Shown: positions 7,418 to 13,151 of the stretch, piece by piece | Layout: every line of letters starts with the position of its first letter | Numbering within the stretch: the first letter of the stretch is position 1 | DNA from: NIOZ-UU13 sp964417935 | Lineage (GTDB): Bacteria; Planctomycetota; Phycisphaerae; Sedimentisphaerales; Anaerobacaceae | Assembly: GCA_964417935.1 (NCBI GenBank) | Contig: CAYQKF010000116.1 | Span: forward strand, 1-16,098 | Length of the DNA stretch: 16,098 nucleotides | Reading direction: 5' to 3' | Notes under the pieces: generated by a model | Seen by the model: the letters and a program-made list of their open reading frames with translations, nothing else | What the model was told of the DNA's origin: nothing | Database searches by the model: none | Program-made: the position numbers and the translations under genes

Positions 7418-7434
7418 AAAATCGGTCAGTTCGA
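7418..7434 (+). promoter_or_regulatory. CGGTCAGTTCGA motif upstream of the enolase-superfamily gene promoter
   Basis: AAAATCGGTCAGTTCGA ends 19 bp upstream of the -35 box of the promoter at 7454-7481, a normal place for an activator site. Near-identical copies lie at 4108-4123 (minus strand, 63 bp upstream of the 3218-4045 gene) and at 4295-4310 (one mismatch in the last six bases). It could be a shared regulator site for the two sugar-gene groups. The rest of 7146-7542, beyond the two candidate promoters, shows nothing else I recognise. Confidence 0.35.
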
Positions 7435-7453
7435 GAATATAGCAAAGTTAGGG

Positions 7454-7481
7454 TTGACAATAATTGAACGTAAGTTATAAA
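7454..7481 (+). promoter_or_regulatory. Candidate promoter for the 7543-11089 gene group
   Basis: A perfect TTGACA (7454-7459) and TATAAA (7476-7481) are 16 bp apart, giving a start near 7488 and a leader of about 55 nt. It points into the enolase-superfamily gene and is the strongest-looking promoter in the window. Confidence 0.5.
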
Positions 7482-7542
7482 TCTCCTAATACGAACCATT
7501 GGTAAATTTCAACTGTAACCGAATATTGCAACGGGGAAAAAT

Positions 7543-8955
7543 ATGAAAACCGATATTAGCCCGGTATCTGTTGACTTGTACTTTATTCCGGTAGAGACAA
7601 GGGTCCCACTGAAGTTTGGCCCTGAAACATTAACTTCTGTTATATGTGCGCGTGCCTGCGTAACGGTGGCAAACAGCCGGGGGCAAACGGCACAAGGATG
7701 GGGTGAAACTCCGCTGAGCGTCCAATGGGCCTGGCCCAGCAGTTTGGGATATCAGGAAAGATGCGATGCGATGCAGCTTTTCTGCTCCGCCCCAGGCGGA
7801 CTTGCCGAGGCCTGGGCACAGTTCGACCGGCAGGGTCATCCGATTGAATTAGGAAATGATTTTATTGAATCAATATTGCCCGGCCTTCTAAACCGGCTCA
7901 ACGACCAACGAGGCGGACAGGCAGAGCCGATGCCCCATCTGGCGGCTTTGGTCTGCTGCTCGGCTTTTGATGTCGCCCTGCACGATGCGTATGGTCAGCT
8001 TCACAAGCGGGAGGTTTATTCCACGTATAACGCCGAATTTATGAATACTGATTTGTCCGGCTTCCTTAAGCCCGCTGAGGGAGTCGATTTCTCGTTTGAG
8101 GGCAAATACCCTGCTGATTTTTTCGCTGTTCCGCCGGCAAAGACAATACCCGCCTGGCATCTGGTAGGTGGTAAGGATTTGCTCGATGCCTCTGAACTGA
8201 CTGGAAAAGAACCGGACGATGGCTATCCGGTTCTATTGCCGGACTGGATAAAACGCGATGGCTTGACCTGCCTGAAGGTGAAACTGCGAGGTAATGATTC
8301 TTCGTGGGATTACGAACGTTTGACCAGGGTCGGCGAAATCGCGCTCGAAAATAACGTTCTGTGGCTGACCAGTGATTTTAACTGCACCGTTACCAACCCC
8401 GCCTATGTGAACGACATTCTCGACAGATTGATAATAGAACATCCTCGCATCTACCAGCAAATTCTCTACGTGGAACAGCCGTTTCCATACGACCTAAAAG
8501 AAAACCAGATTGACGTTCACAGTGTATCAGCGCGCAAGCCTTTGTTTATGGACGAAAGCGCCCACGACTGGAAACTAATCAAACTCGGCCGGGCTTTGGG
8601 CTGGACCGGAGTTGCATTGAAAACCTGCAAAACCCAAACCGGTGCATTGTTAAGTCTGTGCTGGGCCAAGGCACACGGAATGACCTTGATGGTGCAGGAC
8701 TTGACTAATCCGATGTTAGCACAGATTCCTCATGTTCTTTTAGCGGCGTACGCGGGAACGATTATGGGCGTCGAGACCAATGCGATGCAGTTTTATCCGG
8801 CAGCTTCGGCGCCGGAGGAAGTGGTGCACCCGGGGCTTTATAAACGACGCAACGGCCAGGTTGACTTATCAACATTAAGCGGGCCGGGCTTTGGTTACAG
8901 ACTGGATGAAATTAAAAGGGATTTGCCCGAATTAGCAGCAAGTTTTGAAAAGTAA
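7543..8955 (+). CDS. Enolase-superfamily enzyme of the muconate-lactonizing (Lys/Lys) type
   Basis: In this 470-residue protein the C-terminal barrel shows the superfamily's catalytic pattern: LKVKLRG (Lys245, Lys247), WLTSDFN (Asp278), YVEQPFP (Glu311) and MDESAHD (Asp337) for the metal ligands, then VALKTCKTQTG with Lys360 as the opposite acid/base. A Lys on both sides marks the MLE subgroup (cycloisomerases, o-succinylbenzoate synthase, dipeptide epimerases) rather than the His/Asp sugar-acid dehydratases. It therefore abstracts a proton alpha to a carboxylate, but epimerisation, cycloisomerisation and elimination all remain possible. It is longer than the usual 350-400 residues; the extra sequence is mainly at residues 160-240, before the KxK strand. 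The Shine-Dalgarno is weak (ACGGGGA, about 8 nt upstream). The next gene follows after 43 bp, so they are probably co-transcribed. Confidence 0.85.
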   Translation: MKTDISPVSVDLYFIPVETRVPLKFGPETLTSVICARACVTVANSRGQTAQGWGETPLSVQWAWPSSLGYQERCDAMQLFCSAPGGLAEAWAQFDRQGHPIELGNDFIESILPGLLNRLNDQRGGQAEPMPHLAALVCCSAFDVALHDAYGQLHKREVYSTYNAEFMNTDLSGFLKPAEGVDFSFEGKYPADFFAVPPAKTIPAWHLVGGKDLLDASELTGKEPDDGYPVLLPDWIKRDGLTCLKVKLRGNDSSWDYERLTRVGEIALENNVLWLTSDFNCTVTNPAYVNDILDRLIIEHPRIYQQILYVEQPFPYDLKENQIDVHSVSARKPLFMDESAHDWKLIKLGRALGWTGVALKTCKTQTGALLSLCWAKAHGMTLMVQDLTNPMLAQIPHVLLAAYAGTIMGVETNAMQFYPAASAPEEVVHPGLYKRRNGQVDLSTLSGPGFGYRLDEIKRDLPELAASFEK

Positions 8956-8998
8956 AGTTTGAACTGTTTTTTATCCTTAAATTAGGGAGTAACTGAAA

Positions 8999-9835
8999 AT
9001 GGCGAAATTAAGCGCATTCGCGGATGAAGTAACCGATAACTTTTTAGAGCAGGTTAAGTACCTTGCCGGCGAACACGTCGGGTATATCGAGCCTCGCTTT
9101 ATCAACAAGAAAAATATAATGGACCTTACAAAAGACGAGTTGAATGAAGCAAAGAAGATGATTCAAGACCACGGCCTGAAGGTAAGCGCCATCGGCTCAC
9201 CCATAGGCAAGGTAAAACTTGACGAGCCTTTCGAGCCGCATCTAGACAAGTTTAAGCACGCAGTTGACCTGGCCTTGTTCTTTGAAACCCCGTATATACG
9301 AATGTTCAGTTACTATGCTCCGGAAGGTCAGAATATCGATGATTATCGCGACCAGGTTATGGAGCGGATGGCCGCCAAGGTCGAGGTACTGAGTGATGTC
9401 AACGTTACGATGGTGCATGAAAACGAAGCTAATATTTACGGCCATACCGCCGAGCAGTGCGTTGATATCGTAAAGACTATCGATTCGCCGAAACTACGGC
9501 TGGTCTATGACCCTGCTAATTTCGTCTGGGGAGAAAAGATACTGGATAATGTCGAAAGCTGTTGGCCCGTTATGAAGCCTTATGTAGTACACGTTCATAT
9601 CAAAGACTGGAAGCTCGGGGCAGAAGATGTGGGCAGCATACCGGGCGAAGGCGATGGTCAAATCGAAGAGCTGCTTGCCGAGCTTGCGACGATTCACTAT
9701 GACGGCTGTCTTACGATGGAGCCGCACCTGCAAACCGGCGGTCAGTTCGGAGGCTCGACAGGACCTGAACTTTTTTCAAAGGCCATTGCCGCGGTCAGAG
9801 AGCTCGCAGCCGAAGTCGGTTTGGCTTGTGATTAA
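8999..9835 (+). CDS. Cytoplasmic sugar phosphate isomerase/epimerase-like TIM barrel
   Basis: This 278-residue protein has no signal sequence. Its TIM-barrel metal site is complete: MVHENE (Glu141), LVYDPANF (Asp171), VVHVHIKD (His200) and TMEPH (Glu241). IPGEGDGQI (214-222) is the substrate-loop motif of this family. It probably isomerises, epimerises or dehydrates a sugar or keto-sugar. AGGGAG lies 9 nt upstream of the ATG. It sits 43 bp after the enolase-superfamily gene and 213 bp before an oxidoreductase gene; the second gap is almost filled by a three-stem palindromic element that begins 16 nt past this stop codon. It shares little obvious sequence with the 3218-4045 protein beyond the fold motifs, so it is probably a different enzyme rather than a recent duplicate. 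Confidence 0.87.
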   Translation: MAKLSAFADEVTDNFLEQVKYLAGEHVGYIEPRFINKKNIMDLTKDELNEAKKMIQDHGLKVSAIGSPIGKVKLDEPFEPHLDKFKHAVDLALFFETPYIRMFSYYAPEGQNIDDYRDQVMERMAAKVEVLSDVNVTMVHENEANIYGHTAEQCVDIVKTIDSPKLRLVYDPANFVWGEKILDNVESCWPVMKPYVVHVHIKDWKLGAEDVGSIPGEGDGQIEELLAELATIHYDGCLTMEPHLQTGGQFGGSTGPELFSKAIAAVRELAAEVGLACD

Positions 9836-9851
9836 CTCTGTAAAGGCTTGG

Positions 9852-10013
9852 TGTAAAATGGAGATTAGGCATGCTTTGAAAAGGGAAAATCTGTTGTTTG
9901 ATTTTTTCTTTTCAAACAGTAATTAATAATTAAGCAAGAGCCAAAGTTGATTACTACAGGAAATCAAAAAAACGGATTTCCTGTAATAATATATGCCTAA
10001 TCTCCATTTTACA
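9852..10013 (+). repeat. Three-stem palindromic element, copy 1 (possible structured leader)
   Basis: An outer stem of 21 perfect pairs (9852-9872 with 9993-10013) encloses two hairpins. The first has 17 pairs including two G-T (9875-9891 with 9900-9916, 8-nt loop). The second has 16 positions with one mismatch (9950-9965 with 9975-9990, 9-nt loop). A 33-nt AT-rich linker containing AGCAAGAGCC joins them. The same layout recurs in reverse orientation at 12743-12901. It lies between the TIM-barrel stop codon and the oxidoreductase start, 35 nt before that ATG, leaving the ribosome-binding site outside the outer stem. An alternative pairing also exists: CTCTGTAAA (9836-9844) can pair with TTTACAGAG (10008-10016), competing with the base of the outer stem. 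It may be an RNA leader or intercistronic structure, or a palindromic mobile element. Confidence 0.8.
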
Positions 10014-10048
10014 GAGCTTGTTAATTTTATAGAGAAAGGAAAACACAG

Positions 10049-11089
10049 ATGAAAACCTGGAATTTTGGAATAATCGGTGCCGGATTAATCGCTGACTTTC
10101 ACGCAAGAGCCATAGGCGATATTCCCAACGCAAAGCTAATCGGCTGTTGCGATAAGATACCCCAAAGAGCCAAAAACCTTGCGGATAAATTCGACGTCCG
10201 TACCTTCGATGGTTATGAGGAAATGCTTAAAAGCGACCAGATAGATATTGTTACTATCGCCACACCGAGCGGATTCCATAAGGAGCCGACCGTTGCCGCA
10301 GCCGAGGCGGGCAAACACGTAATATGCGAAAAGCCCCTCGATATTACCTTGGAGCGAATTGACGCTATGACCGAGGCCCACGAAAAAAGCGGCACTCGTT
10401 TGGGCGGCATATTTCCGTACCGATTTAACGATATGATGGTGCCTCTTAGAGAAGCGATAAACTCCGGACGCTTCGGCGTGATTACTTATGCCGGCATATA
10501 CGTTCCCTGGTGGCGCACCGATGAATATTACAAGGACTCCTGGCACGGCACGTGGAAACTTGACGGCGGCGGAGCACTGATGAACCAGTCCATCCACATG
10601 GTTGACATGCTTTGCGATGTAATGCCGCCAATCGAATCTTTACAGGCATTCACAGCGACATTAGGGCATCCTCAGATAGAAACAGAAGATACAGCGGCCG
10701 CTGTGCTGCGTTACACCACCGGAGCATTGGGAGTTATCTACGGCACAACGGCCTCGTATCCGGGACAATTCAGGCGATTTGAAATTACCGGCACAAAAGG
10801 CACTGTCATAAACGTGGAAAACAGTATTACCCTCTGGCAATTCGCCGATGAAAAACCGGAAGATGAGCAAATCCGAAAGAAATTCGGCGAAATCGAAGGT
10901 GGTGGCGGCGTAGCCGACCCGGCTGCCATCTCATATCAGAATCATACGCGTAATTTCCAGGCATTTATTGAGGCGCTGGAAAGCGGCGGTGACTTCTGGA
11001 TAAGCGGCCCCGAAGCCCGCAAAGCAGTGGAAGTGATTCTGGCAATATACAAGTCCGCCAAAGAGCAAAAACCTGTTAAGCTCAGTTGA
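10049..11089 (+). CDS. Cytoplasmic Gfo/Idh/MocA-family dehydrogenase
   Basis: This 346-residue protein is of normal family length and has no signal peptide. The Rossmann glycine motif is GIIGAGLIA (7-15), and CEKPLD (Glu94-Lys95-Pro96) is the conserved lysine motif. GGGALMNQSIHMVD (173-186), with His183 in the catalytic region, resembles glycoside and amino-sugar-uronate dehydrogenases. It probably oxidises a sugar hydroxyl using NAD(P). AAAGGA (10035-10040) is 8 nt upstream of the ATG, and the sequence just before the start, AAACACAG, is identical to that of the 11845-12705 gene, which also follows a three-stem element. It is the third gene after the 7454-7481 promoter and may be co-transcribed with the two before it. 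No terminator is visible after it; a repeat block starts 20 bp downstream. Confidence 0.88.
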   Translation: MKTWNFGIIGAGLIADFHARAIGDIPNAKLIGCCDKIPQRAKNLADKFDVRTFDGYEEMLKSDQIDIVTIATPSGFHKEPTVAAAEAGKHVICEKPLDITLERIDAMTEAHEKSGTRLGGIFPYRFNDMMVPLREAINSGRFGVITYAGIYVPWWRTDEYYKDSWHGTWKLDGGGALMNQSIHMVDMLCDVMPPIESLQAFTATLGHPQIETEDTAAAVLRYTTGALGVIYGTTASYPGQFRRFEITGTKGTVINVENSITLWQFADEKPEDEQIRKKFGEIEGGGGVADPAAISYQNHTRNFQAFIEALESGGDFWISGPEARKAVEVILAIYKSAKEQKPVKLS

Positions 11090-11108
11090 TTCGGTTCTCG
11101 ATGCTGAA

Positions 11109-11503
11109 TGTCATCCTGAGTCCGCCACAAGCGGACGAAGGTTCTGGCCTGCGTAGTGGATTCAAGATACAATCAGTGGTATGCAGACTGACAAACAGTA
11201 TTATGTTTACATTATGACCAACAAATCCGGGACGCTTTATACCGGCCTGACCGAGAACCTCAAAAAAAGGATTGAACAGCACAAGAACAAGCTCGTCGAA
11301 GGCTTTACAAAGGAATACAACATCAACAGGCTGCTATATTTCGAGACATTCCCTGACGTCTATTCGGCCATTGACAGAGAAAAAACTATCAAGGGTTGGG
11401 TACGCAGGAAAAAGCTTGACCTGATACGAACAACTAATCCTGATTGGACTGACTTGAGCCAGGATTGGTACGACTGAGATTCTTCGCTGCGCTCAGAATG
11501 ACA
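11109..11503 (+). mobile_element. Repeat-bounded element carrying a GIY-YIG nuclease gene
   Basis: The left end starts TGTCATCCTGAG (11109-11120), then has a small hairpin (GTCCGC/GCGGAC, 11120-11136) followed by GAAGGTTCTGGCCT. The right end is GAGATTCTTCGCTGCGCTCAGAATGACA in sense, at 11476-11503. The same two end modules occur without a gene at 11692-11816 and, partly, at 1828-1931 and 4128-4219. The GIY-YIG gene fills the middle, and its stop codon runs into the right module. This looks like a gene-bearing version of the short repeat family. No target-site duplication is obvious, so mobility is inferred. Confidence 0.5.
11181..11477 (+). CDS. GIY-YIG family nuclease, small stand-alone type
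   Basis: This 98-residue protein consists of one GIY-YIG domain. YYVYIMTNK (7-15) and LYTGLT (19-24) are the two signature strands, LKKRIEQHK (28-36) supplies the conserved Arg30 and His34, and DREKTIKGW (65-73) supplies the metal-binding Glu67. KGWVRRKK is typical of the small UvrC-like/YhbQ-like group. It should nick or cleave DNA, but its biological role is uncertain. No good ribosome-binding site precedes the ATG at 11181, so expression may be weak. The TGA stop overlaps the right-hand repeat module, and both flanks are dispersed-repeat ends, unlike any other gene here. It is probably not part of the sugar locus. Confidence 0.9.
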   Translation: MQTDKQYYVYIMTNKSGTLYTGLTENLKKRIEQHKNKLVEGFTKEYNINRLLYFETFPDVYSAIDREKTIKGWVRRKKLDLIRTTNPDWTDLSQDWYD

Positions 11504-11512
11504 AAAATGCTT

Positions 11513-11677
11513 AGAGCCTATCCGAATAACTATTCGCTCTCGCCTGTCATTCCTTCGCTTTGCTCAAGGACAGGTCTGAACGGAGCGCAGCGAAGTGAAG
11601 AATCTCCTCTTCGTTGGCCAGATTCTTCGGCTTCGCCTCAGAATGACAAGAGATGAAGGATTATTCGGATAGGCTCT
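11513..11677. repeat. Nested palindrome: 17-bp inverted repeat enclosing a TGTCAT/ATGACA repeat
   Basis: Perfect arms AGAGCCTATCCGAATAA (11513-11529) and their reverse complement (11661-11677) enclose a 104-bp unit (11545-11648). That unit begins TGTCATTCC, contains GAAGAATCTC and GATTCTTCGGCTTCGCC, and ends CTCAGAATGACA. Total length (165 bp), arm length (17 bp) and inner length (104 bp) equal those at 1805-1969, although the arm sequences are unrelated. It begins 10 bp after the GIY-YIG element. Confidence 0.8.
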
Positions 11678-11691
11678 TAATGCTCGACGAC

Positions 11692-11816
11692 TGTCATCCT
11701 GAGTCTGCCACAGGCAGACGAAGGTTCTGGCCTTAGAATCGAGAGTCCCTGTCGCTACACAACATTACTTTCTTTGCCCAGATGCTTCGCTTCACTTCGT
11801 TACGCTCAGCATGACA
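11692..11816. repeat. TGTCATCCTGAG...CTCAGCATGACA dispersed repeat, gene-less copy
   Basis: The left end TGTCATCCTGAG with hairpin GTCTGCC-ACA-GGCAGAC (11703-11719) and GAAGGTTCTGGCC matches the left end of the GIY-YIG-bearing element nearly base for base. The hairpin differs by a paired C-G to T-A change. The right end is CGCTCAGCATGACA (11803-11816). The 46 bp between the ends show no gene. It separates the repeat block from the end of the minus-strand TIM-barrel gene (11845). Confidence 0.7.
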
Positions 11817-11844
11817 AGGGGATACTTGATACTTATGGCAGGTG

Positions 11845-12705
11845 TTACGAAAAAGCAGCCAGCACTCCTCTGACGTAACCGACCGACTCGGCCAACCCTG
11901 CCAGCGGGTCATCGGCGTCCTTTTCGTATTCAAACGAAACGATGCCAGAATACTTTATCTCTATCAGCATCTTTAAGAACTTCGGGATGTCAATCACACC
12001 TCGCCCGATTTCGACTCCGTGTCCCTTCGCAGTTGCCTCCGAGACATCCTTCATGTGCACATCCAGCAATCGGTCCGCGAACTTCCTGGTCTCCTCGCAC
12101 GGGTCCACTCCCGCCCGCATCGTGTGTCCAATATCGTGGCAAAAGCCGATGCGCCTATCCAAATCCTTGATTTTTTCATAGGCACTGGCCGGTGTCGGAT
12201 ATAGTTTATCCGTCGGCCCGTGATTGTGAATAGCGACCTTGATATCGTACTGTTTAACCTTTTTATCTACCAGCGGCAGCAGCTCGGGCGCCGGGACACC
12301 GATAATCACCTTCATCCCGGCGGCTTTGGCGTAATCAAAGGCATTGTGCACCTGGTCTTCCTTCTTCATAGAGATTACTCCGCCGCCGTAGAGTATCAGT
12401 CCTGCTTCTTTAACTTTTGCCACGACGGCCCGGATTTGAGCCGGCGTGCTGTCCAGCGGCAGATGAAAGCTCTTGAAGGCGATGTATTTCAATCCGAGTC
12501 GTTTGGTCATCGCCAATGTGTCATCCAGATTGAATTTTCTTAAGGTGTACGAGGCCAGGCCTAACTCGAACCGCTGTTTACCTGCTCGCCGTGCAGCGGA
12601 ACTGCGAACCTGGCCTGGGGAGCTGTTTGCGCCGGCCAGCGAAGCTACCGTTCCTATACCCGCTGCCTGTAGGAATCGTCTTCTGGTTTGTTCTTTTTCT
12701 GTCAT
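11845..12705 (-). CDS. Tat-exported sugar isomerase/epimerase-like TIM barrel with His-Asn-His site
   Basis: This 286-residue protein starts with a twin-arginine signal (TRRRFLQAAGIG, residues 7-18, hydrophobic to about 26). The barrel has AIHNHGP (159-164), FCHDIGH (Asp191), LLDVHMKD (His217), GRGVIDI and SFEYEKD (Glu259). The usual first metal ligand Glu is replaced by His160/His162, a pattern I recall as typical for a planctomycete-rich subgroup, so the metal site may differ. It probably isomerises, epimerises or cleaves an oxidised sugar outside the cytoplasm. The ATG at 12705 has AAGGAG 9 nt upstream; longer in-frame starts would displace the Tat motif. A three-stem palindromic element lies 37 nt upstream in its leader. 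It is divergent from the XylR-type regulator gene. Confidence 0.86.
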   Translation of the reverse strand: MTEKEQTRRRFLQAAGIGTVASLAGANSSPGQVRSSAARRAGKQRFELGLASYTLRKFNLDDTLAMTKRLGLKYIAFKSFHLPLDSTPAQIRAVVAKVKEAGLILYGGGVISMKKEDQVHNAFDYAKAAGMKVIIGVPAPELLPLVDKKVKQYDIKVAIHNHGPTDKLYPTPASAYEKIKDLDRRIGFCHDIGHTMRAGVDPCEETRKFADRLLDVHMKDVSEATAKGHGVEIGRGVIDIPKFLKMLIEIKYSGIVSFEYEKDADDPLAGLAESVGYVRGVLAAFS

Positions 12706-12742
12706 CTGTGTTTTCTCCTTACTTAGTGTTGTCAATGAGTTA

Positions 12743-12901
12743 TGCAAAATTGAGGTTAGGCATATATTATTTAAGAAAATCAGGTTTTCGATTTTCTTAA
12801 ATAATCAAATAGCCACTTGCTGTGCAATAATTTATTGTTTGAAAAGAAAAAATTAAAAGACAATTTTTTCTTTTCAAAGTATGCCTAACCTCAATTTTGC
12901 A
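12743..12901 (-). repeat. Three-stem palindromic element, copy 2 (possible structured leader)
   Basis: Read on the minus strand, the outer stem has 22 perfect pairs (12880-12901 with 12743-12764). The first hairpin has 17 perfect pairs (arms 12838-12854 and 12862-12878, 7-nt loop) and the second 16 perfect pairs (12766-12781 and 12790-12805, 8-nt loop). A 32-nt linker (12806-12837) contains AGCAAGTGGC on the minus strand. Order, stem lengths and linker length match copy 1 at 9852-10013, and the stems differ from it mainly by paired substitutions. The minus-strand reading runs into the start of the Tat-exported TIM-barrel gene, 37 nt later. Near-direct repeats CTTAGTGTTGTCA (12722-12734) and CTTAGTATTGTTA (12907-12919) flank it and might be a decayed target duplication. 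Confidence 0.8.
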
Positions 12902-13034
12902 GGTGTCTTAGTATTGTTACCCTATTTTTCCTGAGCTAAGATAGTAAATAATAAGACAAATGTGTCTCAGATGCAAGGAAATTCGCTTTGCAAATACCAA
13001 GTACTTTCAGTATGATTGTGTGGTAAAGACTAAT

Positions 13035-13063
13035 GTTGCAGTGCAACTTGAAGTAGCAGTGCT
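13035..13063. promoter_or_regulatory. Two palindromes with GCAGTGC core upstream of the regulator gene
   Basis: GTTGCA-G-TGCAAC (13035-13047) and AGCA-G-TGCT (13055-13063) share the core GCAGTGC; their centres are 18 bp apart. They lie about 90-115 bp upstream of the regulator ATG and in the shared 446-bp control region with the divergent TIM-barrel gene. They could be operators, perhaps autoregulatory. XylR/AraC proteins often bind direct repeats, so a different regulator is possible. Apart from these and the palindromic element at 12743-12901, I see no clear promoter in 12706-13151. Confidence 0.3.
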
Positions 13064-13151
13064 CTGTTAGTTCGACAACACGATTTTCGACCGTGAGCAG
13101 CGTCAGACTGCAGATTGCAATGACCCTTTGAGGTGTACAAGTTTACGAGTC

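Noticed and set aside
9627..9926. 99-codon frame crossing the end of the 8999-9835 gene into the palindromic element
   Set aside because: Most of it overlaps the TIM-barrel gene in another frame and the rest is stem sequence of the element; no motif.
9852..10013. Three-stem elements as intrinsic terminators
   Set aside because: The stems are long and AT-rich, with no GC-rich hairpin followed by a T-run, and the element lies before genes in the same orientation rather than after transcription units.
9846..10020. GCTTG on both sides of the first three-stem element as a target-site duplication
   Set aside because: Five bases are too few to support it, the distances to the element ends differ, and the second copy has different flanks.
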